Assembly: GCA_012728465.1 (NCBI GenBank)
Contig: JAAYFB010000034.1
Coordinates: forward strand, 1-10,114
Length of the DNA: 10,114 bases
Source of the DNA: Proteiniphilum sp.
Lineage (GTDB): Bacteria > Bacteroidota > Bacteroidia > Bacteroidales > Dysgonomonadaceae
Direction: 5' to 3'
The notes below the pieces were generated by a model that was not told the DNA's origin, did no database searches, and was given only the letters and a program-made list of their open reading frames with translations. Position numbers and translations under genes: made by a program. Below are positions 1 to 6,963 of the stretch, in pieces. Position 1 is the first letter of the stretch. Each line of letters starts with the position of its first letter.

Positions 1-738
1 ACCTATTACCTCTGCAGACTCTTGGTCTGTTAGGTTTTCAATACCTTGTTGAGTAACAAAGTGGAACTTAACCCAATGTCTTACGTTTTCAGCATTGATA
101 AAGCTAAACGTGTGGCTACCAAATCCGTGCATATGTCTGTATCCTTTTGGAATACCTCTATCACTCATTGTAATAGTTACTTGGTGTAGAGCTTCAGGAA
201 GACTTGACCAGAAATCCCAATTGTTGTTTGGGCTACGCAAGTTTGTATGAGGGTCGCGCTTGACTGCGTGGTTTAAGTCAGGAAACTTTAATGGATCGCG
301 GAAAAAGAATACTGGCGTGTTATTTCCAACCAAATCCCAATTACCTTCTTCTGTATAGAATTTCATTGCAAAACCACGAATATCTCTTTCAGCATCAGCA
401 GCACCTCTTTCGCCTGCTACTGTAGAGAAACGAACAAACATCTCTGTCTTCTTTCCAATCTCAGAGAAGATATTAGCTTTAGTGTACTTTGAAATATCGT
501 GAGTAACGGTAAATGTTCCAAAAGCACCCGAGCCTTTTGCGTGCATACGTCGCTCAGGTATTACTTCGCGATCAAAGTGTGCCAATTTCTCTAAAAACCA
601 AACATCTTGCAAAACCATGGGGCCTCGGGCTCCAGCTGTCATCACATCCTGATTATTACCTACGGGTGCACCCGCTACGGTAGTCATCTTCTTTTGATTC
701 TCTTTGTCTCTTTGTTTTTTAATTTCTTCAGCATTCAT
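1..738 (-). CDS. katA: Catalase (heme, monofunctional), N-terminal 246 residues; 3' end outside window
   Basis: Heme catalase, which splits hydrogen peroxide into water and oxygen in the cytoplasm. The gene starts with ATG at 738 and stays open to the window edge, giving 246 of roughly 490 expected residues. The distal active-site His is H66 in [14 protein letters not shown]. The catalytic Asn is N139 in [14 protein letters not shown]; the 73-residue spacing is the same as in human catalase (H75/N148). RFSTVAGE (about 103-110), [13 protein letters not shown] (118-130) and the [21 protein letters not shown] region are also typical. The proximal heme-ligand Tyr would lie outside the window and cannot be checked. 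There is no signal peptide. The lysine-rich start and small-subunit look suggest the clade 3 type, but that is an inference. It is transcribed divergently from fumC. No frameshift is seen in the visible half. Confidence 0.96.
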   Translation of the reverse strand, partial: MNAEEIKKQRDKENQKKMTTVAGAPVGNNQDVMTAGARGPMVLQDVWFLEKLAHFDREVIPERRMHAKGSGAFGTFTVTHDISKYTKANIFSEIGKKTEMFVRFSTVAGERGAADAERDIRGFAMKFYTEEGNWDLVGNNTPVFFFRDPLKFPDLNHAVKRDPHTNLRSPNNNWDFWSSLPEALHQVTITMSDRGIPKGYRHMHGFGSHTFSFINAENVRHWVKFHFVTQQGIENLTDQESAEVIG

Positions 739-942
739 GTTTCTTTAATTTTTAATGGTTCGACTTAATTAATATTTTTTGATAATAATAAAAAAGCCTT
801 GGTTATGTTTCAGCGTAAAGATAATGATGATATTTGAAAAAAAGTAAAGATATTAATTTAATTTATAGGCTATTCTATAAATAATAGTTCGAGTTTATTG
901 TTGTATATATTATTGAACGCATTATTTAAAACCATTTTTATT
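739..942. promoter_or_regulatory. Divergent intergenic region between catalase and fumarase, candidate promoters
   Basis: This 204-base AT-rich spacer must carry the promoters of both genes. On the minus strand the near-consensus box TATCTTTA occurs twice, at 816-823 and 845-852, inside a direct repeat gtaaagata (815-823 and 844-852). Either could be the catalase -7 box, but no good TTG lies upstream. On the plus strand TTG 779-781, 22 bases, then TATGTTTC (804-811) resembles the Bacteroidota promoter with one mismatch; GATATTTG at 829-836 is another one-mismatch box. No OxyR-type operator could be recognised by eye. The exact sites are guesses. Confidence 0.35.
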
Positions 943-2334
943 ATGGAATACAGAATTGAAAAAGATACAATGGGCGAAGTAAAAGTACCTATCAATAGAT
1001 TATGGGGAGCTCAAACTGAGCGGTCGCTCGAAAACTTTAAAATTGGACCCGAGGCCTCGATGCCTAAGCCTATAATTAGAGCATTTGCTATACTTAAAAA
1101 GGCTGCTGCCTATGCCAACTATGATTTGGGAGTATTACCTATCGAAAAACGAGATGCCATTAGTGCAGTTTGCGACGAGATACTAGAAGGGAAGCTTTAT
1201 GATGAGTTCCCACTAGTGATATGGCAAACTGGATCGGGCACACAATCTAACATGAACGTGAACGAAGTAATCGCAAACAAAGCACAACTGGATAAATACA
1301 GTAAACTTGGTGGTGAATTGTTTGTAAAAGCCAATGATGATGTTAATAAGTCGCAATCATCAAACGACACATTCCCCACTGCTATGCATATTGCGGCATA
1401 TCAGATGCTAATAGAAAAAACTATTCCTGGGATTGAGCAATTGCAGGCTACACTTGCACAAAAGTCAAAAGAATTTATGAATGTGGTAAAAATTGGTAGA
1501 ACTCATCTTATGGATGCTACTCCATTAACATTAGGTCAAGAGATTTCGGGATATGCTGCTCAACTTGATTACGGACTGAAGGCTATCAGAAACTCACTGT
1601 CTCATCTTAGTGAACTAGCCTTAGGAGGAACGGCAGTAGGAACAGGGCTAAATACACCAAAGGGCTATGATGTGCTAGTGGCAAAGTATATTTCAGAATT
1701 TACCAACCTTCCATTTGTTACAGCTCCAAATAAATTTGAAGCACTTGCCACTCACGATGCTATTGTAGAGAGTCATTCGGCACTAAAACAAGTGGCGGTA
1801 TCACTACATAAAATAGCAAACGATATACGCATGCTTGCTTCTGGACCTCGATCGGGAATTGGAGAAATACATATTCCCGAAAACGAACCAGGATCTTCGA
1901 TAATGCCAGGCAAGGTAAACCCTACTCAAAGTGAAGCCTTAACAATGGTGGCTGCGCAAGTTATGGGCAACGATGTTGCAATATCATTTGGAGGGGCACA
2001 AGGACACTACGAACTTAATGTGTACAAACCAATGATAGTTGCCAACTTCCTACAGTCGGCAGAACTTATTGGAGATGCTTGCTTGTCATTTGATATTAAT
2101 TGCGCTCAAGGCATTGAACCCAATTACGATAGAATAAAAGATTTAGTAGATAACTCGCTTATGTTAGTAACTGCACTCAACACACGAATTGGGTACTATA
2201 AGTCGGCAGAAATAGCCCAAAGTGCACATAAAAATGGCACTACACTTAGAGAGGAAGCAATAAGACTTGGATATGTTACAGCTGAGCAATTTGATCAATG
2301 GGTTAAAGCTGAAGAAATGGTAGGAAGGAGATAG
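943..2334 (+). CDS. fumC: Class II fumarate hydratase (fumarase C)
   Basis: Catalyses reversible hydration of fumarate to malate in the TCA cycle; the family is an iron-free homotetramer. The ATG at 943 gives 463 residues (E. coli FumC has 467) and begins [16 protein letters not shown] as the family does. An upstream in-frame TTG at 898 would add 15 unlikely hydrophobic residues. Family blocks in order: [13 protein letters not shown] (96-108), [12 protein letters not shown] (131-142), [10 protein letters not shown] (185-194) with catalytic H188, and the signature loop [11 protein letters not shown] (317-327) with catalytic S318. Numbering stays in register with E. coli FumC at N131, H188 and S318. 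One oddity: the positions equivalent to the E. coli B-site residues R126 and H129 are L126 and K129. The C-terminus ends [11 protein letters not shown]. It is followed by a hairpin terminator. Argininosuccinate lyase and aspartase share the fold, but the SQSSND and [10 protein letters not shown] blocks favour fumarase. Confidence 0.97.
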   Translation: MEYRIEKDTMGEVKVPINRLWGAQTERSLENFKIGPEASMPKPIIRAFAILKKAAAYANYDLGVLPIEKRDAISAVCDEILEGKLYDEFPLVIWQTGSGTQSNMNVNEVIANKAQLDKYSKLGGELFVKANDDVNKSQSSNDTFPTAMHIAAYQMLIEKTIPGIEQLQATLAQKSKEFMNVVKIGRTHLMDATPLTLGQEISGYAAQLDYGLKAIRNSLSHLSELALGGTAVGTGLNTPKGYDVLVAKYISEFTNLPFVTAPNKFEALATHDAIVESHSALKQVAVSLHKIANDIRMLASGPRSGIGEIHIPENEPGSSIMPGKVNPTQSEALTMVAAQVMGNDVAISFGGAQGHYELNVYKPMIVANFLQSAELIGDACLSFDINCAQGIEPNYDRIKDLVDNSLMLVTALNTRIGYYKSAEIAQSAHKNGTTLREEAIRLGYVTAEQFDQWVKAEEMVGRR

Positions 2335-2360
2335 GTAATACTACAAAAATATAAACGCAA

Positions 2361-2400
2361 AAAAGCCGTCACTCATTATTTATCGCGAGTGGCGGCTTTT
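2361..2400. terminator. Bidirectional rho-independent terminator between convergent fumC and rng
   Basis: The 14-base arm AAAAGCCGTCACTC (2361-2374) pairs with GAGTGGCGGCTTTT (2387-2400) around a 12-base loop. On the plus strand all pairs form, one of them a G-U wobble; read on the minus strand that pair becomes a C-A mismatch. A T run follows in both directions. It begins 26 bases after the fumC stop and lies 29 bases beyond the rng stop, so it can end both transcripts. A smaller hairpin (ACTTCGA/TCGAAGT, 2410-2428) sits right at the rng stop. Confidence 0.88.
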
Positions 2401-2429
2401 ATTTTACCAACTTCGAATATATCGAAGTG

Positions 2430-3998
2430 CTATTTCATTTCAATTTCTTCTTTCAAGTCTATTTCGTTATTGTCTCTATCGAAAAATTTATATTCCAGGA
2501 ATCCTAAGTCCTGATTTGGTATCACTTTAAATGATACACCATATCTTTTTTTCCATTTACTACTTAACGAAAAGAATCCTTGTTTTACAAATGCTGCGAC
2601 ATATGGATGAATGTGCAGACTGAATTTCCTCACTTTTAGCTTATTAGCTAGATAATCAATTTTACCCTCAAGGGTGTCTGTAAATAAAATTGATGATTTA
2701 ATAGTCCCTTTTCCAAAGCAAGTGGGGCAAGTCTCGCTTGTAGCTATTTCCATCTCGGGACGCACTCGCTGACGCGTTATTTGCATCAGTCCAAACCTAC
2801 TTAATGGTAGTACTTTGTGTTTTGCTCTGTCGGTAGCTAAAAACTCGCTCATTTTTGTAAATAGCTTGTTTCTATGATCACCCGAGCCCATGTCAATAAA
2901 ATCTACCACAATTATCCCCCCCATGTCACGTAATCTCAATTGACGGGCTATCTCTTCGGCTGCTGCAATGTTTACTTCATATGCACTCTGCTCTTGATCG
3001 ATAGATTTTCTATTCCTATTCCCGCTATTTACGTCAACCACATGGAGTGCCTCTGTATGCTCAATGATAAGATAGGCACCATTTCTAAATGTAACTGTTT
3101 TTCCAAAGAGCGACTTTACCTGTTTGGTAATTCCAAAGTTATCTAGTATTGGAAGCCCTCCCTTATAAAAATTTACAACATTTTTTCTGTCGGGAGCTAT
3201 CAAGCTTACATACTCAGATATCTGTTTTGCCACACCCTCGTCATTGATGTGGATTTGCTCAAACGATGGATCGAATATATCACGCAATAATGCTACTGTG
3301 CGACCAGTTTCTTCAAAAACCAGTTTAGTTGGCTTTGCCTTTACTAGGTTCTCTGCCGTTTTCTCCCATCGTTTTACTAGTACTTTCAACTCTGCATCAA
3401 GTTCTGCAACACGTTTATCTTTAGCATTTGTACGTATTATTACCCCAAAGTTTTTGGGTTTAATACTTTGTACTAGCTCTCTCAAACGTGCCCTTTCTTC
3501 ACGCGATCTTATCTTCTGTGACACAGACACACGATTCATGAAAGGAATTAATACCATAAACCTACCAGCAAATGAAATTTCGGATGTTAGGCGTGGCCCT
3601 TTTGTTGATATTGGCTCTTTTGCTATCTGAACCAATACCTCTTGACCAGGCTTAAGCATATCCACTATAGAACCCTCCTTTTCAATAGTAGGAGAGAGCT
3701 TCATTTTTTGAATCTGGATTGGCTTTTTTTTGTCGGCTACCATACTTTGGAAGTTGGCAACAGAGTTAAATTCTACCCCTAAGTCTAAATAGTGAAGAAA
3801 AGCGTCCTTTTTATGTCCTACATCAACAAATGCAGCATTTAGTGCAGGCATCAACTTTTTGACCCTGCCCAAATAGATGTTCCCTACCGAGAATGATACG
3901 TCTTGACTCTCTTTCTGTAATTCTACGAGTTTCTTATCCTCCAATAAGGCCAAGGTAATCTCATTTGGTTGAACATCAACTACAAGTTCGCTTATCAC
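2430..3998 (-). CDS. rng: Ribonuclease E/G family endoribonuclease (RNase G)
   Basis: Single-strand-specific endoribonuclease for rRNA maturation and mRNA turnover in the cytoplasm. 522 residues against 489 for E. coli RNase G. It starts MISELVVDVQPNEI from a GTG codon; no ATG fits the family start better. Domains in order: an S1 RNA-binding region (about 37-145) with VGNIYLGRVKKLMPALNAAFVDVG, an RNase H-like/5'-sensor region (KGPRLTSEIS near 133-142), and the catalytic DNase I-like region with VVDVNSG (D322) and GGIIVVDFIDM (D366, D369), matching the magnesium-binding Asp pair of RNase E. The zinc-link motif CPTCFGKG has C424 and C427, needed for dimerisation in this family. There is no long disordered C-terminal scaffold like that of RNase E, so RNase G is the better name. 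It lies downstream of HU and a tiny basic ORF on the same strand, separated by a 175-base hairpin-rich leader. Confidence 0.96.
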   Translation of the reverse strand: MISELVVDVQPNEITLALLEDKKLVELQKESQDVSFSVGNIYLGRVKKLMPALNAAFVDVGHKKDAFLHYLDLGVEFNSVANFQSMVADKKKPIQIQKMKLSPTIEKEGSIVDMLKPGQEVLVQIAKEPISTKGPRLTSEISFAGRFMVLIPFMNRVSVSQKIRSREERARLRELVQSIKPKNFGVIIRTNAKDKRVAELDAELKVLVKRWEKTAENLVKAKPTKLVFEETGRTVALLRDIFDPSFEQIHINDEGVAKQISEYVSLIAPDRKNVVNFYKGGLPILDNFGITKQVKSLFGKTVTFRNGAYLIIEHTEALHVVDVNSGNRNRKSIDQEQSAYEVNIAAAEEIARQLRLRDMGGIIVVDFIDMGSGDHRNKLFTKMSEFLATDRAKHKVLPLSRFGLMQITRQRVRPEMEIATSETCPTCFGKGTIKSSILFTDTLEGKIDYLANKLKVRKFSLHIHPYVAAFVKQGFFSLSSKWKKRYGVSFKVIPNQDLGFLEYKFFDRDNNEIDLKEEIEMK

Positions 3999-4032
3999 AA
4001 TTTCTTTTGTTTAAATTAATAATTTAATTAGG

Positions 4033-4073
4033 TTCTTGTTCCACTGAACAAGAAACGGTGTTCTCACGAACAC
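4033..4073 (-). promoter_or_regulatory. Two tight hairpins in the probable 5' leader of rng
   Basis: Two adjacent perfect inverted repeats lie 35-75 bases upstream of the rng GTG. Nearer the start is TTCTTGTTC/GAACAAGAA (4033-4041 and 4046-4054), a 9-bp stem with a 4-base loop. Three bases further is GTGTTC/GAACAC (4058-4063 and 4068-4073), a 6-bp stem with a 4-base loop. Neither is followed by a T run in the direction of rng, so they do not look like terminators. E. coli rne is autoregulated through hairpins in its 5' leader; a similar role here is only an inference. Confidence 0.5.
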
Positions 4074-4102
4074 AATACACTTAATAAAATGTTTATACAC
4101 AA

Positions 4103-4141
4103 AGAACAAACTTATAGATATAATTCTTTAAAGTTTGTTCT
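4103..4141 (-). promoter_or_regulatory. Inverted repeat with embedded consensus -7 box upstream of rng
   Basis: AGAACAAACTT (4103-4113) and AAGTTTGTTCT (4131-4141) form a perfect 11-bp inverted repeat around 17 bases. On the minus strand the sequence TAAGTTTG (4107-4114) matches the Bacteroidota -7 consensus TAnnTTTG, but I find no TTG at the usual distance upstream. Two readings are possible: a promoter for rng inside or next to an operator-like repeat, or a hairpin that attenuates read-through from the HU/small-ORF transcript. The following sequence is only weakly T-rich, so a strong terminator is unlikely. Confidence 0.4.
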
Positions 4142-4173
4142 ATTGTTCGAAGGTCTAAAAAACTCAGTAAAGA

Positions 4174-4266
4174 CTATTTCTTCTTCTTATGTCTGTTTTT
4201 TCTAAGTCTTTTCTTACGCTTGTGTACAGCCATTTTATGCCTTTTTCTTTTTTTTCCGCTTGGCAT
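4174..4266 (-). CDS. 30-residue highly basic conserved Bacteroidota protein, possible ribosomal component
   Basis: ATG at 4266 to TAG at 4174 encodes 30 residues, beginning MPSGKKRKRHKMAVHKRKKR and ending in four lysines. 18 of 30 residues are Lys or Arg and three more are His, with no acidic residue. Such composition is typical of very small ribosomal proteins and RNA-binding peptides. From memory, near-identical MPSGKKRKRHK peptides occur next to HU and RNase G across the Bacteroidota, which argues that it is a real gene despite its size. It starts 25 bases after the HU stop on the same strand, so it is probably co-transcribed from the HU promoter. It could be a lineage-specific ribosomal protein; whether it equals bL38, described in the Flavobacterium johnsoniae ribosome, cannot be decided here. 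Function is not assigned. Confidence 0.8.
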   Translation of the reverse strand: MPSGKKRKRHKMAVHKRKKRLRKNRHKKKK

Positions 4267-4291
4267 CTTTTTTAGTTTTTAAAATTTATAA

Positions 4292-4582
4292 TTAATCTAC
4301 CTTATTATTGTCCTTAACTTGTGAAACAAATGATTTAGCAGGTTTGAATGATGGAATATTATGTTCTGGAATAATTATTGTTGTATTTTTAGAAATATTT
4401 CGTGCTGTTTTCTCAGCTCTTTTCTTCACAATAAAACTACCAAATCCTCTTAGATATACGTTTTCGTTATCTGTAAGAGAAGTTTTAATAACCTCCATCA
4501 TAGTCTCTACCGTTAATAAAATATCCTTTTTATCTATGCCGGTCTCCTTAGCTATCTCGTTTACAAGGTCTGCTTTAGTCAT
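4292..4582 (-). CDS. hup: HU/IHF family nucleoid DNA-binding protein
   Basis: Small dimeric DNA-bending nucleoid protein; 96 residues, near the usual 90-100. The helical dimerisation part (MTKADLVNEIAKETGIDKKD onward, 1-40) is followed by VYLRGFGSFIVKKR (42-55), the conserved turn into the DNA-binding beta arms. The arm tip, which in E. coli HU is RNP with the intercalating P63, reads RNI (61-63) here, followed by SKNTTIIIPEHNIPSFKPAKSF; an isoleucine at that place appears normal for Bacteroidota HU proteins, as far as I recall. It is the first gene of the minus-strand block and has a good promoter 50-80 bases upstream. HU versus IHF subunit cannot be separated by eye, but a single homodimeric HU is more likely. 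Confidence 0.95.
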   Translation of the reverse strand: MTKADLVNEIAKETGIDKKDILLTVETMMEVIKTSLTDNENVYLRGFGSFIVKKRAEKTARNISKNTTIIIPEHNIPSFKPAKSFVSQVKDNNKVD

Positions 4583-4632
4583 TTTAATTTAGTGTTAATG
4601 ATTATAATGTCTTTTCTTAAAAAATTGGACTG

Positions 4633-4661
4633 CAAATATATAGCTTTTTTTTCAACGCAAA
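4633..4661 (-). promoter_or_regulatory. Consensus Bacteroidota promoter for the HU gene
   Basis: On the minus strand TTTG (4658-4661), a 17-base spacer containing eight A residues, then TATATTTG (4633-4640) exactly match the Bacteroidota pattern TTG-N17-23-TAnnTTTG. Transcription would start near 4625, leaving a leader of about 40 bases before the HU ATG at 4582. Confidence 0.65.
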
Positions 4662-4962
4662 AAATAAATATGGCTATATTTTGAATTATTTCGATATATT
4701 TTTATGTGTAACTTATTTTATAATAGCAAAGTAACTCATATTGACCTACACATTAGTGTATCGAATACAGCTAAATATATTATATCAAAATTATACATTG
4801 AATACCCCCCAAATAATAATCCAAATACTATTCCCAAAAAGGCATGTATATATAATGAGTAACACATTATCATTTGATACTACCATATTAGGATACAATT
4901 TAGAGCTAATTCTTGCATATGTTAATTGTATAGAGATCGACCAACTATATTCATTAAACTGC
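4662..4962. other. AT-rich intergenic stretch without a convincing gene
   Basis: About 300 bases lie between the HU and ssb promoters. The only open frame of note (TTG at 4741 to TAA at 4971, 76 codons; first ATG at 4856 leaves 38 codons) has no recognisable motif, a low-complexity Ile/Leu/Tyr/Asn make-up and no promoter-like sequence that I could find. I see no RNA gene, terminator or repeat. In many Bacteroidota mutY occupies this place upstream of ssb, but no MutY motif (helix-hairpin-helix, Cys cluster) is visible in any frame. Confidence 0.5.
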
Positions 4963-4992
4963 TTGCCATAAATGAAAAAAGTATTAATTTTG
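4963..4992 (+). promoter_or_regulatory. Consensus Bacteroidota promoter for ssb
   Basis: TTG at 4963-4965, a 19-base spacer, then TAATTTTG at 4985-4992 match TTG-N17-23-TAnnTTTG without mismatch. Transcription would start near 5000, about 45 bases before the ssb ATG at 5047. Confidence 0.65.
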
Positions 4993-5046
4993 CTTTATTG
5001 AGCATCAATATATATACAATTACATTAATACTAATAATATAGGAAT

Positions 5047-5523
5047 ATGTCTGTAAACAAAGTTATTTTAATTGGTAATGTGGGTAAAGACCCCGAAGTT
5101 AGGTATTTTGACGACAACAGTGCTAAAGCCAACTTTTCGCTTGCCACAAGTGAAAGAGGATACACAATGGCAAACGGAACAGTTGTTCCTGAACGTACTG
5201 AGTGGCACAATATTGTGTGCTGGAGAGGACTTGCCCAAATAGTAGAGAAGTATGTAAAAAAAGGGGACCCTTTGTATATAGAGGGAAAAATTCGCACACG
5301 TTCTTATGACGATCAAAATGGTGTGAAAAGATACGTTACTGAAATTAATGCGGACAATATTGAGTTCCTTTCAAGACGTAGCAACAATGAAGGTGGATAT
5401 CAAGGTGCAGACAACACAAGTCAAGCCTCTAACCCAATTCCTACTCAACAACCAACACAAACAACTGCACCAACTACCCCTAATTTAGGATCGGATGAAG
5501 GTGTAGATGATCTGCCTTTCTAA
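5047..5523 (+). CDS. ssb: Single-stranded DNA-binding protein
   Basis: Coats single-stranded DNA during replication, recombination and repair, and recruits partner proteins through its C-terminal tail. 158 residues. The OB fold covers about 1-110: MSVNKVILIGNVGKDPEVRY at the start, TEWHNIVCWRGLAQIVEKYV (51-70) with W53 matching the stacking Trp of E. coli SSB, and KGDPLYIEGKIRTRSY (72-87). A Gln/Thr/Pro/Asn-rich linker runs from about 112 to 148. The acidic tip ends DDLPF, the interaction motif conserved in bacterial SSBs. It has its own upstream promoter and a hairpin terminator just downstream, so it is probably mostly monocistronic even though gldE follows. Confidence 0.97.
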   Translation: MSVNKVILIGNVGKDPEVRYFDDNSAKANFSLATSERGYTMANGTVVPERTEWHNIVCWRGLAQIVEKYVKKGDPLYIEGKIRTRSYDDQNGVKRYVTEINADNIEFLSRRSNNEGGYQGADNTSQASNPIPTQQPTQTTAPTTPNLGSDEGVDDLPF

Positions 5524-5544
5524 AATCAACTATAAGTTTATGCA

Positions 5545-5588
5545 AGAGTGTTTTGTGTTTTAAAATGACACAAAACATTCTATTTTTA
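5545..5588 (+). terminator. Rho-independent terminator after ssb
   Basis: AGAGTGTTTTGTGT (5545-5558) pairs with ACACAAAACATTCT (5568-5581) over 14 bp with one G-U wobble, around a 9-base loop. The T-rich tail ATTTTTATT follows. It starts 21 bases past the ssb stop. The stem is AT-rich, so read-through into gldE may be partial. The other strand lacks a T run, so only plus-strand use is expected. Confidence 0.7.
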
Positions 5589-5662
5589 TTATACTAAAAT
5601 ACACATAATTGCAATTACAAATACTACTTCATAGCATTCAAAATCAGTCATCCAGTCCGCAC

Positions 5663-6934
5663 ATGGCATTGGATATTGGAATCATTGTATTCATAATAAT
5701 ACTTCTGATTGTCAATGCAATGACATCTGGATTCGAAATTGCTTTTTTTTCATTGAGCAAAGAACAAATAAAGGAGATAAGATCACAATCGAACTCTAAA
5801 GAGAAAAAAATTGACAAGCTAGTAAACAATCCAGAAAAGCTTATTAGCTCTATTTTAGTTTCGAATGGCTTCTTCAACGTTCTTTCAGTATTGCTAGCAA
5901 TATACCTCTCTTTGCAATATACGCAAAGTTTGCTCAGTATTTCCATAATAATAGCCGTCGTAGCAGTAATCATCGTTCTATTCACTGATATTATACCTAA
6001 AGCATATGCTACACAGAAACCACTTCAATTTGTAAAGGGAAGTGTCCACGTTGTGGATTTTATCAATAAATTGATGACTCCATTCTCGTATGTCCTCACA
6101 AAGACTATAAACATATTCAGCAGATCATCTATCGAAAAGAAATATGATATATCACTAGATGATTTATCAAAGGCTCTAGAACTGACATCAGAAGACACAG
6201 AGCGAAACAATGAGATGGAGATGTTGGAGGGAATCATACGCTTCAGAAACAAAACTGCTGAAGACATAATGATTTCTCGAACCGACATGGTGTCACTTGA
6301 TATACAAACAAATTTTACTGAAGTTATAAAATACATAGTAGCTGCGGGTTTTTCTAGAATCCCTGTGTATGAAGATAACCCTGACAATATTAAAGGCATA
6401 TTATATGTGAAAGATTTATTGCCAAACCTCGATAAAAATGAGGTGTTTCGTTGGCAATCACTAATAAGGTCAGCCTACTTTGTGCCTGGCACCAAACGAA
6501 TTGACGACCTACTAGAAGAGTTTAGAGCAAACAAAAACCATATGGCCATCTTGATAGACGAATATGGCGGCACAATGGGAATTGTTACAATGGAAGATAT
6601 ACTTGAAGAGATAGTTGGTGATATAAGCGATGAGTACGATGAAGATGAACAACCATTCTATTATATTGCACCCGATGGAAGCTATGTATTTGAGGGCAAA
6701 ACTTCATTAGAGGATTTTATTGAGGCAACGGGAGTTTCAAAAAAAGATTTTGAAAAGATTAGAGAAGATGTGGATACTATAGCTGGACTAATGTTGGAGC
6801 TAAAAGGTGATTTCCCTAAGCGCAAAGAGACTATTAACTACTTAGAGTATTCATTTCAAGCCGAAGAGGTGTCAAAACGAAGAGTATTGAAAGTTCGTTT
6901 TAATAAATCAAACATTCGCAAAAAAAATGTTTGA
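5663..6934 (+). CDS. gldE: GldE-like CNNM/CBS/CorC-domain inner-membrane protein
   Basis: Polytopic inner-membrane protein of the CNNM/CorC superfamily, annotated GldE in Bacteroidota because it is linked to gliding motility in Flavobacterium; non-gliding relatives have it too. Residues count from the ATG at 5663 (423 residues). Membrane segments lie near 4-20, 66-84 and 92-112, followed by a less hydrophobic stretch near 128-150, making the DUF21/CNNM part. TDIIPKAYATQ (108-118) corresponds to the family GE-x-x-PK turn, with Asp instead of Glu. Two CBS repeats follow (about 200-255, with TAEDIMISRTDMV and AGFSRIPVYE; and 268-325, with MAILIDEYGGTMGIVTMEDILEEIVGDI), then a CorC/HlyC domain (333-413). 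An in-frame TTG at 5609 would add 18 residues and is possible. The next gene begins 29 bases downstream, so an operon is likely. Its transport substrate or exact role is unknown. Confidence 0.88.
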   Translation: MALDIGIIVFIIILLIVNAMTSGFEIAFFSLSKEQIKEIRSQSNSKEKKIDKLVNNPEKLISSILVSNGFFNVLSVLLAIYLSLQYTQSLLSISIIIAVVAVIIVLFTDIIPKAYATQKPLQFVKGSVHVVDFINKLMTPFSYVLTKTINIFSRSSIEKKYDISLDDLSKALELTSEDTERNNEMEMLEGIIRFRNKTAEDIMISRTDMVSLDIQTNFTEVIKYIVAAGFSRIPVYEDNPDNIKGILYVKDLLPNLDKNEVFRWQSLIRSAYFVPGTKRIDDLLEEFRANKNHMAILIDEYGGTMGIVTMEDILEEIVGDISDEYDEDEQPFYYIAPDGSYVFEGKTSLEDFIEATGVSKKDFEKIREDVDTIAGLMLELKGDFPKRKETINYLEYSFQAEEVSKRRVLKVRFNKSNIRKKNV

Positions 6935-6963
6935 TAAACTATTTATTAAAGTACTATCCTACA

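Noticed and set aside
898..942. TTG start extending fumarase by 15 residues
   Set aside because: The extension is hydrophobic and unlike the family N-terminus, while the ATG at 943 gives the standard start and length.
2940..3630. Plus-strand open frames of 68 and 128 codons opposite rng
   Set aside because: They are antisense shadows of the strongly supported RNase G gene and show no protein-family features.
4308..4592. 94-codon plus-strand frame opposite HU
   Set aside because: Shadow of the HU gene.
4741..4971. 76-codon plus-strand open frame starting at TTG
   Set aside because: No family motif, low-complexity Ile/Leu/Tyr/Asn composition in very AT-rich DNA, non-ATG start and no promoter; the consensus ssb promoter overlaps its last codons.
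5031..5316. Two minus-strand frames opposite ssb
   Set aside because: Antisense shadows of the clear SSB coding sequence.
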